From Blumeriella jaapii (Eukaryota > Ascomycota > Leotiomycetes > Helotiales > Drepanopezizaceae), in NCBI GenBank assembly GCA_009599575.1, contig VWND01000067.1, forward strand, positions 186,001 through 250,000: a DNA stretch of 64,000 nt, in the 5' to 3' direction. The notes under the pieces are model-generated. The model worked only from the letters and a program-made list of their open reading frames with translations, was not told where the DNA came from and ran no database searches. Positions within the stretch are counted from its first letter, which is position 1. Each line of letters opens with the position of its first letter. Below are positions 10,541-20,250 of the stretch, in pieces. Position numbers and translations under genes: made by a program.

Positions 10541-11079
10541 TCGATTTTAACGTTGGCGATTACGTATAACTCGATATGCGTCTATTTCCGACCTTCCGGC
10601 CTTTTCGCAAGCTCGACAACTTTACAAACGGCCCTTTTAAAATTATAACTAAAATTTTCGACAACGCTTTTAGACCTTCTTAATATTATAAATATACACC
10701 TAGTTTTTTACGCTAATCGACTGCGTAAAGCAGCTGACAATGCGCTTTCAGGTCAGATTAATTTAGTTTTTAAACTTATTAATATAATTAATAAACTTAA
10801 ATACGAAATCGAAAAATTAATCGCTTATCGAATGCAGCGGAAAACCCTTCAGTATAAAGCTTTTTAAATAGGCTTAAATAAAAATTTCACGTAGTACTCC
10901 GCGTTTGATTTTATATACGCTCTTTTGAAGATGCGCGACTTTCACTTAGCGTATAAAAAGCTTCCCGGTCCTTTTGCAAAACTTGTAAACTGGCTGAAGG
11001 CGTATTCCGAAGATTTGAATTCGTACGATTATTTGGATAATAACGTACTAATAGATAAAAGCTCGAAGGCGCGCTTTTT
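10541..11079 (+). pseudogene. pol: A integrase GPF module and chromodomain
   Basis: NGPFKI at about 10630-10645 is the GPY/F motif. From about 10740 LKYEIEKLIAYRMQRKTLQY begins a chromodomain. The aromatic Trp positions of the following W-x-G-L and T-W-Y blocks are TAA and TAG, and DFIYALLKMRDFHLAYKKLP follows. Chromodomains of this kind bind methylated histone H3 and steer chromoviruses into heterochromatin. That fits the setting, but targeting is an inference. Confidence 0.85.
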
Positions 11080-11095
11080 TCGAACGGGAAAATAA
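11080..11095 (+). promoter_or_regulatory. A polypurine tract
   Basis: Purine-rich CGAACGGGAAAATAA sits directly before the 3' LTR. G has CGGAGGAATAG and F has CGGAAGGATAA at the same place. Plus-strand priming is inferred. Confidence 0.55.
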
Positions 11096-11362
11096 TATAA
11101 CGATTCATTCTGTTGCTACCTCTCGTGTCACCCCAGCAACTACGTATAGCTGCAAGCTTTCTGATCTCTTGATGGGTCTTCTTATCAATTGTGAAGACTA
11201 TTTATATATATAAGGCTTTCTTTTTTTAGCAATTTTTGCCTTTTGCAGTTGTTGATTCTAAATGAATATTTTTGTTACAAAACCAAAGGCTCGTTTTATA
11301 CCATATGAACACGGCGACCAGTTGACTGATTTCCCAGCCCTCCGACTGATTAAATCGTCACA
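11096..11362 (+). repeat. A 3' LTR
   Basis: 267 bp, starting TATAACGATTC (RIP form of TGTGACG) and ending AATCGTCACA. It is followed by target duplication AATTC at 11363-11367. Confidence 0.95.
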
Positions 11363-11760
11363 AATTCGTTTGAAAATTAATCGACGTTAAATAGCACGTT
11401 AACGTTTCGTATCGTTATTTTGTTTATTTCGACGACTGCGATAATAAGTTTGTAAATGCTTTTTTTTTTTTTCGTAACGATAAACTATTTGTTTTTATAT
11501 AGGCCGTAGCAAAATTCGAAGATTTTTTGCTTAATTCGTTTTTTTAGCATTTCGACTATTTTATTCTGAAAAGCTTTAAAAACTGAAAAAGTTTTTTTTT
11601 GCCAGGCTTCGTAAAGTACGGTTTTAATATCGATATAAAACGTAACGTTAAAGCTGAATTGGCTTATTTCGATAAAATCGAAAGTTATAACTTTTTTTCG
11701 GTTGCGTAAAATTTCGTATAAAACTTTTTTTTTTTTTGGCAAAAATTGGGTTCCGATTAT
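11363..11760 (-). pseudogene. pol: E1 RT, N-terminal part
   Basis: An open - strand frame at 11485-11742 reads YIDIKTVLYEAWQKKTF and EMLKKRIKQKIFEFCYG, the fingers region of a Ty3/gypsy RT just before the template-binding block. It continues beyond element A at 4331-4959. E2 has the same stretch at about 16600-16860. Confidence 0.85.
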
Positions 11761-12091
11761 TAAATTATCAAATCGTTTTTTTGTAAATCGGCTGCCAAAT
11801 GATAGGCTGGAAAATCGGCCGATAATAAGCTTTTCGAATTCGCTAATAACTAATTAAAATGGTTTTATTATTTTATTTTTTTCGAATTAATCGTTTATTT
11901 TTCCGGAAATATTTTTACCGAATTCGCTAAAATTTACGAATCGTATTTTATTAGCTTTGCGCTTGTAAAAAGTGCTGATATTAATACAAGAAAATAAAAT
12001 ATATAAGTCGGATTTGTTTAATACGAAAACGAAATCTTCGAAACTTTTATTTTCGAATTAATAATTAAAAATGTTAATATTAGCTAATTTT

Positions 12092-12124
12092 ATTCGCGGT
12101 GCTATTTCGATTAATAACGCGAAT
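12092..12124 (+). repeat. 33-bp palindromic motif, site 3 (E1)
   Basis: Arms ATTCGCGGTGC and ATAACGCGAAT with centre TATTTCGATTA. It is read in frame on the - strand as FALLIEIAPRI in the protease-RT linker. Confidence 0.85.
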
Positions 12125-12199
12125 GCTTTTAGCTAAGTATTTTCCAGGTTTTATTATAACTCAGCGTTTATTCTGAAACCAAAGCCGGCTATTCGTTTT

Positions 12200-12674
12200 T
12201 CGATAAAACGTCGATTAGAAAAACTTTATCGCCGGCGACGGTAATTTGGCTTTAAAAAGATCGGTTTCAGTTTTAAAAAAAAGCTTTTATTTGGCCGTTC
12301 GGTGTATTTAAAACTAACGAAATTTTCCAGGATTCAAGGCATTTTAAAAATAATAAAATAAAAGCATTTTTTTATTATTAAAAAGTTTCCATAAATAACA
12401 ATACTTTTAACGTCGATTTTTATATTTCGTACAATTCTATCGAATTCAATCGTATTTTTATTAACGGTGTGTAAATTATTCGTTTATCGGTGATAATCGG
12501 AATATTATTAATTTCGGCCGTTTTCTGGTTTATACAATTGATTTCGGTTTTATTGTCGAATAAAGCGAAAGCGGTCGTACTTTTTTTAAGTATTGTTTTT
12601 ATTTTTAATGCTTTTATAGCCGTATAAAAGCAGTTTCGTCGTTTTGACTTTTGAATTTTTATAACAAGGGCCAA
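12200..12674 (-). pseudogene. pol: E1 aspartic protease
   Basis: An open - strand frame at 12420-12674 reads TAFALFDNKTEINCINQKTA, matching a retropepsin LFDSGAEVNCI block with the D-S-G loop changed to D-N-K. E2 reads LFDSRAEVNCI at the same point, so the two copies lost different residues. The domain runs on towards 12200, where IILGMPW-like sequence is readable in related copies. The frame joins gag upstream. Confidence 0.85.
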
Positions 12675-15472
12675 AAAGCTAACTTTTTCCGAAAATTTCT
12701 TTTTATCGGCTAAATTAACTGCGATATTATAAATTTTTTTCTGATTTTTTTTTTAATTTAAAATCGTTTTTTTTTCGGATAATTTCAACTTTTTCGTTTT
12801 TTTTTAATACAAGAATTTATTTATTAATAATTTTATCGAATCTTTTTTTTATATTAAATAAATCGCTGAATTTCAATTTAATTTTTTATTTTATAATTTT
12901 TTTAATAGCTTCGTCGACGGCTTCGAAGCTAATATATTTGTCGATTTATTTCTCGCTTCGTATTAATAATAAGCGTTTAGAAGCTGGTATTTTCTGAATA
13001 ATTTAAATCGGAATATCGGTGTCGATATTTTCTATATCGTCGTTAATTTTTTTTATTATAAGCGTTTTTTTAATAATTTTATCGGTTTTTTTTCGAATTT
13101 CAAAATCTTTTTTTTTTTCGATTCTAACGTTTTTTTTTATATCAGCTGATTTGGCGAATAAAATAAAAACATTTTGCTTTTTTATAATTCGCTGGCTTAA
13201 TTATACAATTATAATATTTGCAAATACGATATTTGCATTAGCAATATATATATTTGTTTTTTATTTATATATTTGAATTTTATTTACATTTAAAATAAAG
13301 GTTTTTTTTTTAATTAATACGCTTTCTGAAATGTTTTTTTTTTTACCAGTAAAAATCGTTTTTGCATTTTTTCTGTTTTTTAAGCAGTCGTTTTATTTCG
13401 TATTTTTTATTTTTAAGCGAATAATATTTAACCAGCTTTGATTTTTAGCTTTGTTAAAAAGGCTTATTTCTGCTTTCGTCGGTTCGAAGCAAATCGTTTT
13501 ATATTTATTAATATAACAAATATTATTATCCACGCAGAAATTAAATACTTTGCATTTTGAGCGAATATAAGGTTTTTCGCAGTAAATTTCTTTATTATTA
13601 CAAAATTTATATTTAAAGCCACGGAATCTGTTTTAATAATTACTTTTATTATTTTAATAGCCGCGATTTTGGTTTTCGCGTTGGTTTCTTTTTTTCTTTT
13701 AATAATCGTTATTATAATTAGTGTTTCGCTGATTCTGATCGCTAACACGGAAAAGTTGCTATTAGGCAGCTATTACCTTTACGATAGCTTAGCGAAATTA
13801 ATCGCTTCGCGTATTTTAAAAAAAATAATTGTTATAAAAGCCATTTTAATCGTTTTTATTATTCGAATTAACGTAAAAAAGTTTTTTCTGCTGCTGCATA
13901 AAACTTTCGATTTTGCTTTAAAGTTTTTGAATTTTAATATCGGTAAATTTTAATACGAAAGTTTCGATATTTTTATTAAGCTTTTTCAAGCCAGTAGATT
14001 TTGTAAAACGATTAAATAATATAATAACTAATTGTTTTTTAGCGATTTCGGTAACTTTTAATGGCTGGACATATTTTTGTATTAAAGCTTCTACGTCTTT
14101 TTTGTAAATAAGAAAAGGAAATTTCTTTTGATTTATGGCTTCGATAATACGTTCGCTTTGGTTTTATTTAAAAACGAATTCCACAAATTTAAAATACTAA
14201 TCGAAAGTTTCAAAGTTTTGTTCGTTAATCTTAAAATGCTTAATAGTTTTATTACGAATGCTAGTTGGAAAGCCAAATAAAAACAACCTTTTTTGCTTAA
14301 CTTCGCTTAAAACCTTTTTATTAACGAAAACGTCAGAAACTCTCGTATAAATACGACAATAGGCTTTAAGTTTTTTAGCTTGGCGAATTATTATAACAAA
14401 CTGTTTAAAAAAAGCGATAATATCGCGAATTTGCTAGCGATCGTAATTTCGGAATTCCGATTTCAAAGCTTTAATTAGCTTACGCCAGTTTCGAACTTTA
14501 ATAGCCTTTTATTTATTTATCGATTTAATAATATTTTTAATAATTGAATTATAATAGCGAAAAAATTTATCGAATATTTCAGTTTTAAAAATTCCGAAAT
14601 CTTTATAAATTTTTTTATATTTTTCGATAAAATCGGTAATATTAGCGCTATTAAATAAAGGTGCATCAAAAGAGCCAGAAAAAAGCATGCGGCCTCGTAT
14701 AAAAAAACGAAAAGCGTCGTTGTTTATAATATTAGCGAAAGTATTGGTAAAATTTGAATTAAATAAATAAATGTTTTTTAAAATTGCAGGTTAAAAGTTT
14801 TTAGTATAAAAAAAATCGTTTTTAATAAAAAAGCTATTAAAAAGGTCTTTGTGTTTTCTAAAAGAATTAAATAAAGTAAAATTGCGTCCAGACATTTGAA
14901 TAATATATTGAAAAACTTATTTTTTAATAAATTAATTGGATTAATATAATATTGCTATATAATCTACGGTTTCGATATTTCGTGGCTTAAATCAATACAC
15001 GTACAGCCATCTTTTTACTACTTTTAATAAAAAGCCGCAAATTGTAATTGCCACAATTATAAAACGTAAAATTAAAAGGTTGAATTTTCGCTAGGCGTTT
15101 AATTAAAAGAAATCTAATTCAAAAGGGCCGAGCGCAGCGGTCGAAACGTACGAACTAATATTCGATTTGTTATTTTTAAATAAAAAAGCGACTTTCGAGC
15201 TTTAAACTTCGCACGGTTCAGAATTGCCTGACCGTAATTTCAAACGTTTCTGAAATGTATTACACTTTTATAATCTAATAACTATGCGCAAAATAAAAAA
15301 AGCTATTATAAGTCCTTTATATAATACAGCTGCGAACAATATTATATAAAAGATTTTTTAAGCCGTAATAGCGAAATATCGAAATCGATTTTAACTGCGA
15401 ATTTAAAAAATACATCGGCGAATATATAAAAACGAAACACCGAAGTTTGAAATTCTTACGTAAATTATTAAA
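12675..15472 (-). pseudogene. gag: E1 gag and 5' leader
   Basis: The - strand between the 5' LTR and protease is gag. Near 14050-14420 I read AKKLKAYCRIYTRVSDVFVN and KRLFLFGFPTSIRNKTIKHF, a capsid-like block followed by NFETFD. A Cys-rich stretch lies at about 13485-13640 (see separate entry). A Lys/Asn-rich, low-complexity stretch (12690-13400) joins it to the protease. The + strand frames at 13019-13276 and 13669-13953 are shadows. The start codon is not identifiable; about 500 bp next to the LTR shows no clear coding. Confidence 0.7.
13485..13640 (-). pseudogene. Cys-rich segment of family E Gag
   Basis: Six Cys follow in the pattern C-x6-C-x8-C-x5-C-x5-C-x8-C: FCNNKEIYCEKPYIRSKC, then KVFNFC, NICYINKY and TICF. 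D keeps most of it at 60770-60925. It stands where a nucleocapsid zinc knuckle would be, but it is not the CCHC pattern; some lost Cys or His (now Tyr) may complete it. Confidence 0.5.
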
Positions 15473-15562
15473 TATAAAAATAAATAAGAAAACCAAACTG
15501 ATACGGCTATATATCGGTAGGTAAAATAGTCTAGGAAATCCCTAGAAAAGATTAAAAAAAGG

Positions 15563-15597
<35 letters not shown>

Positions 15598-15751
15598 GAA
15601 TTAAACTGCGTGCTTATGGTACTATCTAAAAAAGTGCTTTGCTTTTATATCTGTTGAAAATAGTCAATGGCAGGGGGTTTCGGAGAGGTCCATGCCTCGA
15701 TTATAGCTAAAACTACCAACTCCTATTAATACAAGGTATCACCGTTTTACA
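15473..15751 (-). repeat. E1 5' LTR
   Basis: It starts TATAAAAATAAATAAG and ends CACCGTTTTACA on the + strand. The length is 279 bp because a poly(A) run at about 15561-15593 is longer than in other copies. It is strongly mutated at the left end (TGTAAAAGTAGGTAGG to TATAAAAATAAATAAG) and less so at the right. Confidence 0.9.
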
Positions 15752-16120
15752 ATGCTTAAAAAAAGTACGACCGCCCTCGTTTTATTCGATAGTAGAGCCG
15801 AAGTCAATTGTATAAATCAGAAAACGGCCGAAGCTAGTAATATTCCGATTATTACCGATAAGCGAATAATTTATATTATCGTTAATAAAAATATTATTAA
15901 ATTTAATAAAATTGTACGAAATATGGAAATAAACGTTAAAAGTATTGTTATTTATAGAAACTTTTTAATAATAAAAAAATGCTTTTATTTTATTATTCTC
16001 GAAATGTTCTAGATTTTGGAAAATTTCGTCAGCTTTAAATATACCGAAAACGGCCAGATAAAAGCTTTTTTTTAAAATTGGAACCGATTTTTTTAAGGTT
16101 AAATTATCGTCGCCGGCGAT
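15752..16120 (+). pseudogene. pol: E2 aspartic protease
   Basis: The open frame at 15752-16012 reads TALVLFDSRAEVNCINQKTA, a retropepsin active-site block with Gly to Arg (GGA to AGA). IVIYRNFLIIKKCFYFIIL leads to the C-terminal block, where Gly to Glu/Lys-type changes remove the ILGMPW motif. The first codons are cut by the E1 insertion, so the ATG at 15752 is accidental. Confidence 0.85.
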
Positions 16121-16223
16121 AAAGTCTTTTTAATCGACGTTTTATCGGAAAACGAATAGCCGGCTTTGGTTTTAAAATAAACGCTAAGTTGCAACAAAAC
16201 CTGGAAAATACTCGGCTATAAGC

Positions 16224-16256
16224 ATTTACGTTATTAATCGAAATAACACCGCGAGT
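16224..16256 (-). repeat. 33-bp palindromic motif, site 3 (E2)
   Basis: Same place as 12092-12124, inverted with the element. Arms read ATTTACGTTAT and GCACCGCGAGT-like after mutation at the ends. Length is again 33. Confidence 0.75.
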
Positions 16257-16589
16257 AAAATTGGCCAATATTAATATTTTTAATTATTAATTCGAAAATA
16301 AAAATTCCGAAAATTTCGTTTTCGTATTAAACAAATCCGATTTACATATTCTATTTTTTTATATTAATATCAGCACTTTTTACAAGCGTAAAGCTGATAA
16401 AATACGATTTGTAAATTTTAGCGAATCCGATAGAAATATTCCCGGAAAAATAAACGATTAATTTAAAAAAAATAAAATAATAAAATCATTTTAATTAATT
16501 ATTAGCGAATTCGAAAAACTTATCACCGGCCGATTTTCCAGCTTATTATTTGGCAGCCGATTTATAAAAAAAACGATTTGATAATCTAG

Positions 16590-17600
16590 CAATCGGAATT
16601 TAATTTTTGCTAAAAAAAAAAAAAATTTTATACGAAATTCTACGCAACCGAAAAAAAGCTATAGCTTTCGATTTTATTAAAATAAACTAATTCAGCTTTA
16701 ACGTTACGTTTTACATCGATATCAAAACCGTGTTTTACGAAGCCTGGCAAAAAAAAACCTTTTTAGTTTTTAAAGCTTTTTAAAATAAAATAGTCGAAAT
16801 GCTAAAAAAACGAATTAAGCAAAAAATCTTCGAATTTTGCTACGGCTTATACAAAAACAAATAATTTATCGTTGCGAAAAAAAAAAAAAATATTTACAAA
16901 CTTATTATCGCAATCGTCGAAATAAACAAAATAACGATACGAAACGCTAACGTGCCATTTAATATCGATTAATTTTCGAACGAATTCGCAAAACTAACGA
17001 TCGCTTTCTTTTTCGATCTGTTTTCCGGCTACGACTATTTAATATTTGACCTACGATTTCGAAATATAATCGCAATTTAAATTCTAATCGGTTTACTGCG
17101 TATAACGAAAGATTTTATAAAAGCCATTAATTTAATCGTTTAATTCGTAAAAATCGTATATAAAGTTTTTATAATTTGCATTTCTAATATTGCCTTTTTT
17201 TACGTTAACGACGTCGGAGTAAAAAGTTTTAAATTATATTATAATAATAAAAAAATCTTTTTTAAAATTCGACGTTATATAATAAAATATATTTAAAACA
17301 TCGATAAAGTTATAATTTGCTTCGAAAAAGCCAAAGCTATTATTAGCCTTCGATTAAAATTTTGTATATTCGAAATAAATATCGTTGGCTATATAATTAA
17401 CAGCGCTGGCCGTTATTTTTAACGAAAAAAAATTAAAAAGATTTGCGAATAAAAAAAGTATAAAAATATTACCGAAGCCAAAACTTTTATTAGCGTTGTG
17501 ATTTATTACCGCAATTAAATTAAAAACTTTTTTTAAAAAGCTGCATTTATTTACGCTACGATAAAAAAAAAAATCGATTTCGTTTGGAAAGAAAAGCAAA
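16590..17600 (+). pseudogene. pol: E2 reverse transcriptase
   Basis: Readable blocks are FYIDIKTVFYEAWQKKTF, EMLKKRIKQKIFEFCYG, FFFDLFSGYDYLIFDLRF and FFYVNDVGVKSF. The last is the YVDD box (17201-17212) with the first Asp turned to Asn and the second kept. FCIFEINIVGYIINSAG is the block after it. This is a Ty3/gypsy RT of a type common in fungi. It is collinear with the split RT of E1 and with D 58060-59060. The - strand frame at 17354-17599 is a shadow. Confidence 0.9.
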
Positions 17601-18160
17601 GCAAAGCTATAAAAGTTTTTAAAAACGACCTTTTATCGATTTTATCGTTTATACGAATCGATTATAATCCAAACGCAAAAAAAATCATTTTAATTATCGA
17701 CGCTAATATTTTCGGTTAAAAAGTTATATTATAACAAATCGATAAAAATAAAAAACGGTATTTTTTACGATTCGAAAGCGGCTTATAATTCTTCGCAAAA
17801 ACACGCTACGATGCTATTAAACGAAAATATCGAAGCGTTTTTAAAATAATAAAAAAAATAAAAAGCGAATTGTACGGCGTATATTTTATTTTAAAAACAA
17901 ACGTAAAAATTCTTATCGATTAACTAAATAAAAAAGCTAATAATTTATCAAAAGCATTCGTTATTAATTAAATAGCTTAGATGCGATTTATAAATTTCGA
18001 AATCAGGCATATTAAAAAAATAATTAATACAGCGGCAAACGGCTTTTTCAAACGAAAACGTTTTTATTTATTTGATTTCGCTAAACAAAACGAATAAAAT
18101 ATTAACGAATAAATTGTTAACGAAATCGGCTGCTTCGCTATTTGCGCTTTAGATTTTACA
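17601..18160 (+). pseudogene. pol: E2 RNase H domain
   Basis: Around 17630-18070 I read NHFNYRR / IILIIDANIF-type sequence, then RFESGL and a KRYDATK-type block in another frame. RHIKKIINTAANGF and KRKRFYLFDFAKQNE end the domain. These are RNase H landmarks in fungal gypsy polyproteins. Several frame-breaking stops are present. In D, element F is inserted at the site equivalent to about 17770. Confidence 0.75.
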
Positions 18161-18171
18161 AAACCGAAACT

Positions 18172-18204
18172 ATTCGCGTTGTTATTTCGATTGGTATCGC
18201 GAAT
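18172..18204 (-). repeat. 33-bp palindromic motif, site 2 (E2)
   Basis: Arms ATTCGCGTTGT and GTATCGCGAAT with an 11-nt centre. It is coding-sense on + in the RNase H-integrase linker. Confidence 0.85.
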
Positions 18205-18234
18205 AAAAAATATTAATTTTCGGGCCGAAAAAGC

Positions 18235-18267
18235 ATTCGCGTTATTATTTCGGCTGATATCGCGAAT
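18235..18267 (-). repeat. 33-bp palindromic motif, site 1 (E2)
   Basis: Arms ATTCGCGTTAT and GATATCGCGAAT-type end. It lies 63 bp after site 2, as in E1 and D, and reads FALLFRLISRI. Confidence 0.85.
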
Positions 18268-18269
18268 AA

Positions 18270-19400
18270 ATTTAATCGAAAACGATCGGAATAAACCGAT
18301 TAACGACGAAAATAAACTTTTAATCGATAATTACGAAATCGAAAACTTTTATTTAATCGCATACTATTTAATTATTTTATTTAAATCATTTAGCGTATTA
18401 AATTATTAGTTTAAATTATTTAAAACCAAGCTTTCGATTATATTTTAGCCGATAAAAAATTATATAAAATAAAAAACAATATATATCAAAAACGCTTAAT
18501 AATAAATAATAAAACTAATAAATTTCAAATTATAAAAAAAGCTTACGAAAAAGTGTTTTATAAAAAAGCTAAAGCTATTTATTACCGAATCAAAAACGAT
18601 TTCTGATAGAAAAAATATTTCGAAAATTGTAAAGCTTTCGTTAAAAATTGCATTTTTTGCTAAAAACGAAAGCTTGGCCGAAAAAAAAATCTATTATATC
18701 CGACGTGGTTTTTTGAAATTTAAAAAAAAATTAATTTCGACGTTATACGCGTACCGATTATCGACCGCGAATATATATGCTTTGTATTCGTTATCGACGA
18801 TTTATTCGAATAGCTTAAAAAGCGATTTTTCCGAAACGCTATTTCCGAAGCTATAGCGACTTTTTTTTAAAAAAACGTTATATATCGATACGATTTATTT
18901 AGCAAATTAAACGTCGATAATAAATTCGAAAACAAAAGCGTTGTCGAAATTTTTACAAAAAAATACGAAATCCAGCGCATTCAAATTTTAGCCTATAATT
19001 CGAAAAACAACGGATCCGTAGAACGAAATTATAAAAATATTTTTAACGGCTTTTCAAAAGCTACTCGAAGGGGTTATAAGCGTTGGTCGCGGAAATTTTC
19101 GGGAATGCTTTTTGCTATGCGCATATATATATACGTTTTTATTGAAATAATTTTATTTTTTATTTAATACGGCAAAAACGCCCGATTACTTTTAAAAACA
19201 AAATAGCCTGTGTAAAAGCTTTATAATATGGTTAAAATAAAAACGAAAGCAGATTTATTAATAATAAAATTTAAACAATTCGATTATCGCGATATAAATA
19301 TAAAAAAAATAATTTTAAAAAAAAAAAATATAAAAAAGCAGCTAAGAAAATCTAAAATAAAACCAAAGTTTTAAAAAAAACTTTAATTAAAAAAAGAGAT
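18270..19400 (+). pseudogene. pol: E2 integrase zinc-binding and DDE core
   Basis: After the linker comes AIYYRIKNDF (His of the HHCC domain now Tyr) and CKAFVKNCIFC. The CxxC is encoded at 18649-18660. The core is more broken than in E1; KSDFSETLF and a GNFRECFLL-like block are the best remnants. The frame at 18674-18856 is out of frame with these blocks and is a shadow. Confidence 0.75.
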
Positions 19401-19790
19401 TTGATTCTAGTTTACGATATTTAACGCGCTATTAACAAATCGGCCGATATTAAGCTTAATTATAAATGGCTCGGACCCTACGAAATATGCGAGGCCGAAT
19501 TAAATAAAAGCTATTACAAGCTTACGAAACTCGATAAACAAAACTAAAAAAAACGTTCGCCGCCAACCGATTAAAACGATTTTATAAAAAAAACCAGCAA
19601 ATTTATTTTCTAGATTTTGATTTAAACAGCGATTCCGATTTCAGCGAATCCGACGACGATTCCGACCAAAGCGATTATACTTTTGAAAAAAAAAAACTTT
19701 CGGGAAAAGTCTGAAAACAGCCGAACGATAATCCCGCTGCTGAAATTATAATTTAAATCGTAATTTTATTTATAACCGAAAAGAAAAAAA
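19401..19790 (+). pseudogene. pol: E2 integrase GPY/F module and acidic tail
   Basis: DIKLNYKWLGPYEICEAELN keeps the GPY motif intact, followed by KSYYKLTKLDKQN. A short acidic Ser/Asp tail (about 19615-19690; DLNSDSDFSESDDDSD) ends the polyprotein. This is the best preserved copy of the module in the window. Confidence 0.85.
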
Positions 19791-20250
19791 ATGCTTACAA
19801 AATTATTTATTAACTGTTTTATTATTTTTATTATTTATTGTTTTTTTTTTATTATATACTATTTTATTATTTTTATTTTGCTTACTTATATACAATTTAA
19901 TTATTCTGTTTTATATACACTGTTTATTTTTAAAACCTTTTTTTATATTATTTAGGACATTTATTATACTTTTTTTTGTTTAATTATACTTTTGTTTATT
20001 AAAACAAAAACTTTGTAAATATTTAAACCGCATATCTGATATATTTATATTATTCGCATATTTTACGAAAACTATTTTTTATGCATTTTATTATTTGCTA
20101 CTTTTTGTATTATTTATTTTTTTCGTTGTTTTAAACGAATGCTTGCTTAAACAGCTATAATTTATTAAAAAAACAGCATACGAATTTCCGTAACTTTTAA
20201 ATACAAATATTTTACAATTCTCGTATTTTTTTTTAATTATTTTTTAACAA
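19791..20250. other. E2 AT-rich, CpG-free spacer
   Basis: T-rich low-complexity sequence with units such as TTATTATTTTTATTATTT and no clear gene. Same place as 1641-2335 in E1. Confidence 0.6.

Larger units (their letters stand above)
4960..11362 (+). mobile_element. A: full-length chromovirus (Ty3/gypsy), RIP-degraded
   Basis: Two 267-bp LTRs begin TGTGACG / TATAACG and end GTTACA / GTCACA. Gag, PR, RT, RNase H, integrase, GPF and chromodomain follow in the chromovirus order. It is flanked by AATTT (4955-4959) and AATTC (11363-11367). The empty site in D reads GCGAATTCG, so this is a 5-bp duplication of AATTC with one C-to-T change after insertion. Protease DSGA reads DFKT and RT YLDD reads YLNN. 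It is inserted in the RT of E1. Confidence 0.95.
1..15751 (-). mobile_element. E1: RIP-degraded Ty3/gypsy element, coding on -, split by chromovirus A
   Basis: This is a copy of the large gypsy family E. Its 5' LTR (in coding orientation) is at 15473-15751, and its 3' end with the other LTR lies left of the window. Going leftwards on the - strand the order is gag, protease, RT, RNase H, integrase with GPY/F, spacer, then an extra 3' region. The same order is seen in E2 and D. Chromovirus A interrupts it at 4960-11362, inside RT; the pieces on either side are contiguous in D. The right end sits against E2 (ATGC at 15752-15755 is the candidate 4-bp target duplication). The RT, IN and PR frames are broken by TAA/TAG from Gln and Trp codons. 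The family assignment is firm; functionality is excluded. Confidence 0.9.

Noticed and set aside
10911..11108. - strand frame over the A chromodomain and LTR edge
   Set aside because: Shadow of the sense chromodomain; same shadow is at 57390-57695 in F.
15558..15594. Poly(A) run as a processed retrogene tail
   Set aside because: It lies inside an LTR at a site that is A-rich in every copy (AAAAAGGAAAAGAAG in the least mutated one); G-to-A change plus slippage explains it.
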